DNA from: Planctomycetota bacterium
Lineage (GTDB): Bacteria; Planctomycetota; Planctomycetia; Gemmatales; Gemmataceae
Reading direction: 5' to 3'
DNA length: 64,000 nt
NCBI GenBank assembly: GCA_021413735.1
Contig: JAIOPV010000254.1
Coordinates: 1 to 64,000, forward strand
Shown: positions 46,001 through 56,000 of the stretch, in pieces
How positions within the stretch are numbered: position 1 is the first letter of the stretch
How the letters are laid out: each line of letters begins with the position of its first letter
Notes under the pieces: generated by a model
What the model was told of the DNA's origin: nothing
Seen by the model: the letters and a program-made list of their open reading frames with translations, nothing else
The model's database searches: none
Position numbers and translations under genes: made by a program

Positions 46001-49000
46001 TAAACCCGGAATGACGATGCCGCTCACTGGTGCAAACTACGTCACGCCTCGCACACCTCGCCCACCGACACCGCCCGATTCCGGGCTGACCGCATCAATT
46101 GCGACGCGGAATGCCACCGAATTCACCATTACCCCGAACAGCCCGGTTCGCCAGAACACAGTCCGAGTCACAGGTATGAACGACGCCGAACCGAACGCAC
46201 TCACTCAGGCGTTGCTGATGACTCAGCAAAGTCTCGCATCGCTCCAGAGAATGCAGGAGCAGACCGCATCGCTTCACAAGCAGTTTCTCGACTCGCAGGA
46301 AGCCGCTCAGCGAACGCTTCAATCGTTGATCGAACAGCAACAGACGCTGCTTCTCTCGGGTCTCGGTACTGGCGTGTCGCTGCCAATGCCTGCACCCCAG
46401 CGCATCACGGCAAGCCCGCCACCGCCGCAACGAGTCGCGCCACCGCCGCCGGTCGCTGTGTCGCCTCCGCCTTCGGCGCGAATTGGCGCACCCCAAGTCA
46501 AGCCAGCAGCACCGGCACCGGTCGTCCAGGCACCGGTCGCCGCGAAACCGAAAACGCCATCACCAGCGCCAGCCGAGGACAAAATCGCCGCCACGCTGCT
46601 GGCCGTGGTATCGGAGAAGACGGGTTATCCCGTGGAGAGTCTGGATTTGTCGCTGTCGCTGGACGGCGACTTGGGCGTGGATTCGATCAAGCGTGTTGAG
46701 ATTCTCTCGACATTGCAGGAGAAGCTACCGGACTCGCCGCAGGTGAAGCCCGAACATCTCGGGACGCTTCACACGCTCCGCGATGTCGCCAACTTCCTCA
46801 CGCCAAAGGAAACCGTGTCGGACTCGGTTTCGCTCGGCGATTTCCCTGCCGACGACGATCCTTCGGTTCGCACGCTGCTGATTAACAAGACGAAGCGTTC
46901 CGCAACAATCAAGGCGTCGTCCACATCGCGAATGGCTCCGCCGGCAACCCCACCCGTTCCCAGTGGTCCGGATGTCGCGCAGGTGTTGCTGGCAGTCGTG
47001 TCTGAGAAGACAGGCTACCCCGTGGACAGCCTGGATTTGTCGCTGTCGTTGGATGGCGATTTGGGCGTGGATTCGATCAAGCGCGTCGAAATCCTCTCCG
47101 CATTGCAGGAGAAGCTACCGGACTCGCCGCAGGTGAAACCCGAACATCTCGGAACGCTTCATACGCTTCGCGATGTCGCCAACTTCATCGGCGGCCCCAA
47201 AAACGGCAGCGCGCACCTCGTTGACTCGAAGGAAATGCCCGCGATGGCGCAGGCTCCGCCAGCGGCCAAATCGCAGCGGTCCGGTGGATCAGCAACCATT
47301 GCGGAAACGGATCAGGTATCCGACACAGGTTCAGGACGGAAGAAGCACACCGACGCGACCCGCCACCCCGCTTCACGGACGCTACCTCAACCCGTGAACA
47401 TGATCGGAACCGACCGGGTTGACCGCAGCATTCTGCAACCCGTTGACCTGGATTTGACCAGTTCCCGCCCTCGCGTTTCGTTCCCTCCACGCAGCGAGTT
47501 CTGGGTCGTCGGTGAATCCGATGCTCTGACCGCTGCCGTGGCTGCTCGCTTGACCGAGCAGGGACTCATTCCGAAGGTGTTCGATTGGTCCGGACCTGTG
47601 GAGTTGCCTGCGGCGAGCGCCGGGTTACTGCTGATCGCCCCTCAATCGTCCGGTCCTGAGTTCGCGTTGAACCGAAAAGCGTTCGAGTGGCTAAAACTGG
47701 TCGGCCCGCGACTTCGGCAAGCAGCTCGCTCGGGGTCTGCTGTGTTCGTGACCGTGGCTCGGCTCGATGGCGAATTCGGGCTTGGGGATCTCGCGGCAAC
47801 TGCCGACCCCTCATCTGGCGGGTTGGCAGGGTTGGCGAAAACCGCCAGGCACGAGTGGCCCGAGTTGCTGTGCAAAGCGCTCGACCTGTCGCCGGAACTT
47901 TCGATCGAACAGGCCGCCAACGCGATCGTCGACGAAACGCTGACCATTGGGCCGGGTGAAGTTGGCATTTCGTCTTCGCACCGATGCAGTTTGGAACTCG
48001 CGCACACAGGCCGGCGACCTGGAACGCAGCTCATCAAGCTCGGCCGAAAAGATGTCATCCTCATCACGGGCGGAGCACGCGGCGTGACCGCTGAGGTTGC
48101 CGTTTCGCTGGCCGAAACTTACGGAGCGACGGTTGTTCTCGTCGGGCGGACGGCATCGCCGGCAGTCGAGCCTCCGTGGATTGCGAATCTCACCGACGAA
48201 GCTGAGATGAAGAAAGCGATCTCTTCACATCTCGGCGCCGATGGCGGCCCGAAGCAGGTTGGCGAGCAATACTCGCGTTACATGGGTCAGCGTGAGATTC
48301 GGCAAACGCTCGACCGGCTCGCACAGACCGGGGCGAGGTCTGCGTATCTGCCAGTGGACATCACGGATGTGAAGGCCGTTTCCGATCTCTTCCATTTGGT
48401 GCGTGCGACGATTGGCCCGATCACGGCCGTCGTTCACGGGGCCGGCGTGCTGGCCGATAAACGCATCGAAGACCTGACGAGAGAACAGTTCGAGCGAGTG
48501 TACGCAACGAAGGTGGACGGCTTGCGGAACATGCTCGACCATCTCACGGGCGACGAACTCAAGGCGTTGGTGCTTTTCAGTTCCACGACTGCTCGCCTCG
48601 GTCGCACGGGACAGGCTGCGTATGCGTGCGCCAACGAAGTGCTGAACAAGATGGCTCAGGTTGAATCGCGCCGCCGGCCAGGGTGTCGGGTTGTTGCGAT
48701 CAACTGGGGACCGTGGGAAGGCGGCATGGTGACCCCCGGTTTGCGGAAAGTCTTCGAAGCTGAGGGCGTGGGGCTTATTCCGTTGCTTGAGGGTGCGGTG
48801 TTCCTGGTGCAAGAACTCAGTGCTGGGAAATCCGTCGAGGTGGTTGCGCTGGGCAAACAACGGCCGGGCAGTTCAGGGGTCATCTCGCTGGGGAACACGA
48901 ACGCCGCTGGCTCCGGTTCCGGTCCGTCCATTGCCACGGTCACGCCATCGCTCGGGCCACCGCTTCCGACCGTGCCGGCTTCCGGGTCGTCAACCGAGAT

Positions 49001-49850
49001 GGTGGCGACTTTCGAGCGCACGGTGGACCCGGTTACGCATCCGATCTTGAGGTCGCACGTACTCGATGGCAAAGCCGTGTTGCCGATGTCTCTGCATCTG
49101 GAGTGGCTCGCACACGCGGCACTGCACGGCAACCCCGGCATGACGTTCCACGGGTTCAATGATCTGCGTGTGACCAGCGGCGTGCAGATCGACTCATCGG
49201 GACCGGTGCAACTGCGTGCGTTCGCGGGCAAGGGCGTGAAGCAGGATAAGTCGCTGGTTGTGCCTGTTCAACTGCGGAGCAAGCGGAAGGATGGCCGTGA
49301 GGCGATTCATTCGCGAGCCGAGATTGTGCTGATGTCGTCGTTGCCGTCACCGCCGCCCGCCGACAAGCCACCGACTGTGAAGCCTGTATCATATCCCGTC
49401 GCCCAGGCATATCGTGACTTCCTGTTCCACGGGACTGCACTGCGTGGCATCGAGAAGATCGAAGGAAGTTCGGAGTCGGCGTTCATCGGAACGGCGTTAG
49501 CCGCACCGTCGCCGGCTGACTGGTTCTTGTCGCCGTTGCGGTCGTCGTGGATTGCGGAACCGTTGGTGCTGGATGCGAGCTTCCAGATGATGATTCTCTG
49601 GACGCAGAAGCAGCACGAGAGCGGTTCGTTGCCGTGCTTCGCGGGCCGGTATCGTCAGTTCCGCAAGGCGTTCCCGCCGGGGCCGACGACGGTGGTGATT
49701 CGTGTGCGACGCGATGACGGCACGTTCGCCCGTGCGGACATCGACTATCTCGACGCGGAAGGCCGTGTGATCGCGCAGATGCAGGATTACGAGTGCGTGA
49801 TGGAGAAGTCGCTGAACGAAGCGTTCCGGAAGAACCAACTGGCACGGTGA
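43038..49850 (+). CDS. pfaA: PfaA/Pfa2-like polyunsaturated fatty acid synthase: KS-AT-ACP-ACP-KR-DH
   Basis: 2270 aa, TTG start at 43038 with GGAG 7 bases upstream. KS (residues ~10-505): active-site Cys244 in DAACASS, His379 in VEAHGTGTK, His425 in SQIGHTKA. AT (~630-950): Ser735 in GHSYGE, FPGQGSQ before it. Two ACPs with pantetheine Ser1216 and Ser1346, each in LGVDSIKRVEIL, the form seen in PUFA synthases. KR (~1665-1950): VILITGGARGVTAEVAV, Tyr in GQAAYACANEV. C-terminal hotdog DH: His2007 in HVLDGKAVLPM (HxxxGxxxxP). It extends and reduces the growing chain. Only two ACPs are present, against five to nine in classical PfaA. Residues ~118-151 of the KS are an Arg/Asp/Glu-rich insert. 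No thioesterase is present. Confidence 0.93.
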   Translation: MTAAANRNEPLAIVGIGCLFPKAAGPGFYWANVKQGVDCIDEVPATHWNPADYFDADPKAPDMTYARRGGFLDVVDFNPLEFGIAPRDIEATDTTQLLGLVAAKQALTDAGIRFADRRKEDRGPPKAEDRRRRADDGSGFLASANSPANSVVDRSRVSVILGVTGTLELVIPLGARLGHPKWKQAMRDAGIPADRIEDASARIAESYVPWQENSFPGLLGNVVAGRIANRLDLGGTNCVVDAACASSLSAVHLAAMELQTGRADVVVTGGCDTFNDIFMYMCFSKTPALSATGNAKPFDANGDGTILGEGLGMVVLKRLSDAEAAGDTIYAVIRGIGSSSDGKGNAIYAPSAEGQRRCLKNAYAEAGITPDTIELVEAHGTGTKVGDATEVTALTEIYGSVNNGKRSGTGRPWAAIGSVKSQIGHTKAAAGAASLIKVALALHFKVLPPTIKVTQPVEPLASADSPFYVNLTMRPWLPRKEHPRRAAVSAFGFGGSNFHAVLEEYGAAKTDLDWDGSVEIVAIGADTPQQLVAELEKLGAKIHPSPTPLEGVGAATNWASFARFAERSRSSFDVLSPCRLTFAAHRTLTDLPKLLNSAKTRLIAETESTGWHTPDGVFYGRGPGEGLLGVLFPGQGSQSVGMLRDLACLFPEVLESLAEANRAVTAQSQDETDNHRLSDRIYPPTSFDPDAKKRQDLDLRDTANAQPALGAVSFGAWQVLSDRFGVLAGAFAGHSYGELVALAAAGRFSPADLFSLSRLRGRLMGERRSGDAGAMLAVLASIGDIEAVIREHKLDLIIANRNGPKQSVLSGATAEIERAQQALGNAKLKSLRLPVAAAFHSPFVADAAIPFRAALDGVEFGRGAVPVFANTTAAEYPADVHSAQTLLANQLANPVAFVEEIKAMVAAGVKTFLEVGPGTVLTKLVEAITEYAGITGVEAFALDASGGKQPGVLDLGRVLARLAARGHRVELAAWEAGSRCRPIRLATGKPGMTMPLTGANYVTPRTPRPPTPPDSGLTASIATRNATEFTITPNSPVRQNTVRVTGMNDAEPNALTQALLMTQQSLASLQRMQEQTASLHKQFLDSQEAAQRTLQSLIEQQQTLLLSGLGTGVSLPMPAPQRITASPPPPQRVAPPPPVAVSPPPSARIGAPQVKPAAPAPVVQAPVAAKPKTPSPAPAEDKIAATLLAVVSEKTGYPVESLDLSLSLDGDLGVDSIKRVEILSTLQEKLPDSPQVKPEHLGTLHTLRDVANFLTPKETVSDSVSLGDFPADDDPSVRTLLINKTKRSATIKASSTSRMAPPATPPVPSGPDVAQVLLAVVSEKTGYPVDSLDLSLSLDGDLGVDSIKRVEILSALQEKLPDSPQVKPEHLGTLHTLRDVANFIGGPKNGSAHLVDSKEMPAMAQAPPAAKSQRSGGSATIAETDQVSDTGSGRKKHTDATRHPASRTLPQPVNMIGTDRVDRSILQPVDLDLTSSRPRVSFPPRSEFWVVGESDALTAAVAARLTEQGLIPKVFDWSGPVELPAASAGLLLIAPQSSGPEFALNRKAFEWLKLVGPRLRQAARSGSAVFVTVARLDGEFGLGDLAATADPSSGGLAGLAKTARHEWPELLCKALDLSPELSIEQAANAIVDETLTIGPGEVGISSSHRCSLELAHTGRRPGTQLIKLGRKDVILITGGARGVTAEVAVSLAETYGATVVLVGRTASPAVEPPWIANLTDEAEMKKAISSHLGADGGPKQVGEQYSRYMGQREIRQTLDRLAQTGARSAYLPVDITDVKAVSDLFHLVRATIGPITAVVHGAGVLADKRIEDLTREQFERVYATKVDGLRNMLDHLTGDELKALVLFSSTTARLGRTGQAAYACANEVLNKMAQVESRRRPGCRVVAINWGPWEGGMVTPGLRKVFEAEGVGLIPLLEGAVFLVQELSAGKSVEVVALGKQRPGSSGVISLGNTNAAGSGSGPSIATVTPSLGPPLPTVPASGSSTEMVATFERTVDPVTHPILRSHVLDGKAVLPMSLHLEWLAHAALHGNPGMTFHGFNDLRVTSGVQIDSSGPVQLRAFAGKGVKQDKSLVVPVQLRSKRKDGREAIHSRAEIVLMSSLPSPPPADKPPTVKPVSYPVAQAYRDFLFHGTALRGIEKIEGSSESAFIGTALAAPSPADWFLSPLRSSWIAEPLVLDASFQMMILWTQKQHESGSLPCFAGRYRQFRKAFPPGPTTVVIRVRRDDGTFARADIDYLDAEGRVIAQMQDYECVMEKSLNEAFRKNQLAR
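46596..47186 (+). repeat. tandem ACP-coding repeats, 390-base period
   Basis: Bases 46596-46796 and 46986-47186 encode the two ACP domains of the PfaA-like protein and are nearly identical, including long runs without synonymous change around the pantetheine Ser codon (for example TTGGGCGTGGATTCGATCAA in both). The linkers differ. This points to recent duplication or ongoing gene conversion between the two copies. Confidence 0.9.
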
Positions 49851-49868
49851 TGTCCGGCCTTGGTTTTG

Positions 49869-50060
49869 AGCCCTGGAAGGGCGACGGATGGTAGCCAGGG
49901 GTGAAGCGAAGCGAAACCCCTGGAAACGTGAACCAAACACCGTAAACACTTACCCGGAACGCCCCGAAAACGCACGGCGTCGGGTTGTCTCGCATCGCCT
50001 CCGGACCAGGGGTTTCGCTTCGCTTCACCCCTGGCTACCATCCGTCGCCCTTCCAGGGCT
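49869..50060. repeat. perfect 55-base inverted repeat between the two synthase genes
   Basis: Bases 49869-49923 and 50006-50060 are perfect reverse complements over 55 bases with an 82-base loop. The arm starts AGCCCTGGAAGGGCGACGGA. It begins 18 bases after the stop of the KS-AT-ACP gene and ends 28 bases before the next ATG. A transcript reading through would form an exceptionally strong hairpin directly ahead of the next gene. Confidence 0.95.
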
Positions 50061-50088
50061 AATACAAAACGTTTAACACGAATCCCGA

Positions 50089-53000
50089 ATGACGACCGAT
50101 CGTATTGCCATCGTTTCCGTTGCGGGTCGGTTCCCAGGTTGCGGAGCCGATCTCGGTCGCTTTTGGGAGAACGTCGCTGCTGCCAAGGACTGCGCTCGCG
50201 AAGTGCCCGTCGAGCGCTGGATTCTTCCACCCGATCGCTGCACCGATCCACGCATCGCCAATCCTGACACCGTCTACTCCACCCGCGGCTACTACCTCGA
50301 TCAGTTCCTCCCCGACCTGACCGACCTCGACCTCGACCTCGCACTCGTCGCCCAACTCGACCCACTGTTCCATCTCGTTCTCGACACCGGCAACCGTGCG
50401 TGGCGCGAAGCACGCACCGACAAAATCGACCGCTCCCGCGTCGGCGTCGTCCTCGGTAACATCTGCCTGCCAACCGACGGTTCTTCCGATCTCTGCCGGG
50501 AAATCCTGGGTCAGAAGGTCGGGCTTCCTGCGGGCGTGGGCACGCATCCACTGAACCGCTACGTCGCTGGCTTGCCTGCCGGATTGCTGGCACGCGGGCT
50601 TCGCCTCGGCCTCGGGAGCTACACCCTCGACGCCGCGTGTGCCTCGTCGCTGTACGCGATCAAACTCGCCGCGGATGAGCTCATCGCTGGTCGTGCCGAC
50701 GCCATGCTCGCCGGCGGATGTTCACGCCCCGACTGCCAGTACACCCAGATGGGATTCGCACAACTTCGCGCGCTCTCCGTATCTGGGCGTTGCGGGCCGT
50801 TCGACACGGGAGCCGATGGCTTGATGGTCGGCGAAGGTGCGGGCATCTTCGTGCTGAAGCGACTCACCGACGCCATGCGACACGGCGACCGCGTTCTCGG
50901 TGTCATCGCGAGCGTGGGTCTGTCGAACGACATGCACGGCAACCTGCTCGCCCCAGCGAAGGAAGGGCAACTACGAGCAATGCGGCGAGCTTACGAACTC
51001 GCCGAGTGGGAACCGACCGACGTCGATATGATCGAGTGCCACGCGACCGGAACGCCCGTCGGCGACGCCATCGAATTCGAGAGCTTGCGCGAACTGTGGG
51101 GCGAGTCCGGATGGGTGCCGGGCAAGTGCCCCATCGGGTCGGTGAAGTCCACCGTCGGGCACCTTCTCACGGGTGCGGGGGCAGCGGCGCTCACGAAGGT
51201 TCTACTCGCGATTCGTGCCGAGATGTTCCCGCCGCAAGCGAACTTCGCCACGCCAGCCGAGGGGTTGCGATACGCCAACGGGCCGTTCCAAATTCTGACG
51301 AAGCCCGAGAAGTGGAACCGCCGCGTGGCTCACGAACCGCGTCGGGCTGCGGTCAGCGGCTTCGGTTTCGGTGGCGTGAACGCTCACTTGCTGCTTGAGG
51401 AATGGACGCGTATTCCGAGTCGCAAGGCGAACCGCACGACCACCGGAGCGCCGAAGCTGGTGATGACTCATCAGGTGAAGTGGAAGGCACCGTCGGATGA
51501 GGATGTTCCGGCGGTCGCTGGGGTGCCGGTCGCAATCGTCGGGCTCGCGGCACACTTCGGTTCGTCGGACAGTCTGCGAGCGTTTCAAGAGCGGACACTG
51601 TCGGGCGACCCCGGCGAGGCGTTGCCCAAGTCGAACGGTTGGGACCTGGCGAACGTGCCGTCACCGCCCGCGTTCGGCATCGAGGAATTACGTCTGCCGA
51701 CCGACCGCTTCAGGATTCCGCCGAAGGAACTGGAGGAGACGCTTCCGCAGCAGTTGTTGATACTGAAGGTCGCGACGGCGGCGCTCGACGATTACAAAGC
51801 GGGCGACAAACCCGGTGAAAGCGACGCAAGCACAACAGGCGTCTTCGTGGGCCTCGGCCTCGATCCGAACACGACGAACTATCACCTCCGATGGGCCGTG
51901 CGGGCCAACGAGAAAGCGTCTGGCGACAACGCTTCGCCGCCGTTGTCCGCGAACCGCACAATGGGTGCGCTCGGTAGCGTTGCCGCGAGCCGGATCGCAC
52001 GGACGTTCCATATCGGCGGACCAAGCCACACCGTTTGCAGTGAAGAAGCATCGGCGGCGCGAGCGTTCGAGCTTGGCGTGCGTGCCCTTCAGACGGGAGA
52101 GTTGGATCGCGTCATCGTGGGCGGAGTCGATCTGGCGTGCGATCCGCGAACGGTGCTGCCCGGCAAGGTGAAGACGCCCGGTGAAGGGGCTGCTGCGTTC
52201 ATCCTGAAGCGACTCGAAGACGCCGAGCGAGACGGCGATCGAATTTACGCGATCGTTCGCGGAGTTGGCGTCGCGACCGATGCGGCGCTTGCTCGCAAGA
52301 GAGCCGAACGCGATGCGGCCGATCCGTTCGAGACAGCCGCCGAGTTCGACGCGGCGAGCGATGTGGGTGCTGCTGGAGCTGCGTCTGCGGGTGCGTCGCT
52401 CGCCAAGGCGTGCGTTGCACTGTGGAATGAATTACTCACCGATCCGCCCCGATACTGGCTGCGTGACCGCGACGACAAGCCGCGTCGCGCCGTGGTGACG
52501 GCCAGCGGCGCCGATGGTTCGCACTTCGCGATTCTGCTCGAAGAACGCCGGAGGAAGACCGCCGATATCATCGGGAAACCGGAGTTCACGCAGCCGTTGG
52601 GGTCACGACCCGAGGCGGTGTTCCTCGTGGAAGGTGCCTCGCCAACCGACCTGATCGCGGGCCTCGATCGGCTCAAGGCGTTCGCGACCGGCGAGCGCTC
52701 ACGGCCCATCGAAGCGCTCGCTCGGGCGTGGTTCCACGCAGTGCCGCCGGTTCGGCTGAATAAGCTCGCCGTGTCGTTCGTCTCGCGGTCGATGGAGGAA
52801 CTCGCCGAGCAAATCGCGTTCGCGGCCGAGGCACTCCGCACGAATCCGAGCGATCCGTTCCCGCCGACCGCGAGGCCGAGTCTCCGCGACCGCGTGTTCT
52901 ACTCGCCGCACCCACTCGGGCCGAAGGGGAAGATCGCGTTCGTGTTCCCAGGCTCCGGCAACCAATTCGATGGCATGGGTCGCGACCTCTCCGCACATTG

Positions 53001-56000
53001 GCCCGACATCATTCGCAAGCAGCAGACCGAGAACGAACTCCTGCGAAGTCAGTTCTCACCGGAACACTTCTGGACGGGCCGAGCCGACGATGCACCCGCA
53101 CGCGAGATGATGTTCGGGCAGGTGACGGTCGGGGCGTTGGTCAGTGACATCCTGGTGTCACTCGGCATTCGCTGCGACGCGATGATCGGGTTGAGTCTCG
53201 GCGAATCGGCGGGTTTGTTCGGCATCCGGGCCTGGCGAACGCGCGACCGCATGTTCCAGCGGATGCAGAAATCGACGCTGTTCACCTCGGACCTCGCACC
53301 ACCATACGACGCCGCCCGAAATCACTGGCGAATCCCCGCTTCCGAGGATGTCGATTGGGTTATTGGGTTGGTTGCGGTTTCCGCTGACGATGTTCTCGCG
53401 GTGCTGCGGCCCGGGCTTCGTGCGTACTTGCTGATCGTGAACACGCCAAACGAGTGCGTCATTGGCGGCCTGCGTGCGGATGTGGAGAAACTCGCCGTCG
53501 TTCTCAACAGGTCGGTGACTGCGCTAACGGGCGTGACGATTGCCCATTGCGAGGTTGGTCGCGAAGTCGAGATGCCTTACCGCGAACTGCACACGCTGCC
53601 GGTCATGGCTCCGCAGGGCGTCCTCATCTACAGTGGTGCGTGGGGCAAGAATTACAAGCCCAGCGATAAGATGTGTGCCGAGTCCATCACCGCGGGGTTG
53701 ATGACGACAATAGACATGCCGGGCCTCATCGAAGTGGCTTACCGCGATGGCGTTCGTGCGTTCGTGGAAGTTGGGCCTGGGGGCTCGTGTGTTCGCATCA
53801 TCGACGCGATTCTGGGCGATCGACAGCACGTGGCTCGTGCCGCTCACGTCGCGAAGCAGGACGCACTTTCGCAGATTCTTCGGCTCGTCGCGCATCTCGC
53901 GGTTGAGCGGTGGCCCGTGAATTTCGCCGCGTTGTACGGGCATGAATCGCGTTGCGCTGGGCACCACGAGAAGCCGCATTCTTCGCGCAACGAGATGGTG
54001 ATTCCGGTCGGCGGCACAACGAAAGCAGCCTTCGCTCCGGTTCCCACTTCAATCGAAACGACCCCGGCGCCCGTGCTGACGCCGACGCCCGTTCCAGTGT
54101 TCGTTCCGACCCCCGCACCGGTTCCCATTTTCGATCCGACGTTGGTGGCAACGCCGCGGCCGAGGGCCGTTCCTGGCCCCATCGCGGTTCCAGTTCCACC
54201 ACGACCACCCGCACCCGCCGTACCTGTCGCACCCGTGCCCGCGAGTGACAACGCGGTGTCATCGGTTGAGCAGCCCTCGATGCTGACCCCTGCGGACACG
54301 GCCATAAACGTGCAAATTCTCGCCATGCAGGCGCAAGAAGCGTTCCTCCGCGTGAATCAGAGTTTCACCGAAACTGCTGCTGGCATCATGCGATTCCAGG
54401 GGCAGCTCATCGAAGCGTTGGCTGGTTCCGGGCGAGCGGGGGACGTGAGTCCCCTGTTTCCTCCCGATGACAACAGGGAGCTCCCCCTGCTTCCCACCCC
54501 CGCTCGCCAAGACGTTCCGCGTTCGCTCACATACGAGCAGTGTTGTGCTTTCGCCGCGGGGAAAGTTGCCGATGCCCTCGGGGCGAAGTTCGCGGAAGTC
54601 GATAGCTTCCCGACTCGTGTTCGCCTTCCAGATGGGCCGCTGCAACTCGTCGATTGTATCACGCTCATCGAGGGCGAACCGCTGTCGATGACACACGGCC
54701 GCGTCGTCACAGAACACGCCGTGCGTCCGGATCGGTGGTATCTCGAAAACGGTCGCATTCCGACAGCCATTTCCGTTGAAGCAGGGCAAGCCGACCTGTT
54801 CTTGTCGGGCTATCTCGGCATCGACTTCCAGACTCGCGGGCTGGCGGTTTATCGCCTGCTCGATGCGGTCGTGAGCTTTCAGCGTGGGCTGCCGGTGCTT
54901 GGCGAAAAGGTTGTCTACGACATCCACATTGACGAGTTTGTGAAGCAAGGCGACTCGTGGATCTTCCGCTTCTGGTTCGATGGCACTGTCAACGGCGAGC
55001 CATTCATCAAGATGCGAAAAGGCGTGGCAGGCTTCTTCACCGCAGCAGCGCTGGCAGCAGGAAAGGGCATCGTTCAGACGACGCTCGACAAGCGACAGAT
55101 GCCCGGTCAGCGACCAGGCGATTGGCGTGAACTTGTGCTGCAGCGGGAATGCTCGCTGACGCCCGAACAGGTGACCGCTCTCCGTGCGGGTGATCTCGCC
55201 ACGGCGTTCGGTCCCGAGTTTGCCGCGTTGCCGTTGAACAAGCCCGCGACGATTCCGGGCGGCATGCTCAGACTCGTGGATCGCGTTCCGAAGATCGACC
55301 CCACCGGCGGGCGTTTCGGCATGGGCTTCGTGCGAGCCGAGTTCGACATTCACCCCGACGATTGGTTCCTGACGTGTCACTTCGTCGATGACATGGTGAT
55401 GCCGGGCACGCTCATGTACGAGTGCTGCCTGCACACGCTGCGAATCTACCTGATGCGAATGGGTTGGGTTGGCGAAGCGGCCGAGGTTGTGTGCGAGCCA
55501 CTGCCCGACATCGACAGTCGCTTGAAATGTCGCGGGCAGGTCATCGCCAGCACGAAGACCGTGACCTACGAAGTGACGCTGAAGGAAGTCGGCTACGGAC
55601 CCGAACCGTTTTGCGTCGCCGATGCCTTGATGTACGCCGACGGCAAGCCGATCGTTGAAATCACGAACATGACGCTCCGCATGTCGGGGCTATCACGCGA
55701 GAAACTGGAACGGTGTTGGGCGAGCGATGCCACTCACGCCACCGGTGCCATGACTGGCACCGCTCGCCCGAAAGTGCTCTACGACAAGTCGAAGATCCTC
55801 GCGTACTCGAACGGCAAGCCATCCGAAGCGTTCGGCGAACCTTACGCGATCTTCGATACCGATTCGATCATCGCGAGACTGCCCGGCCCGCCATTCCAGT
55901 TCCTCGACTGCGTCACGGATGTCACCGGCGAGCCGTTCGTCATGAAGGCTGGCGCGGCGTGCGAGACGCAATACGAAGTGCCGCCCGATGCCTGGTATTT

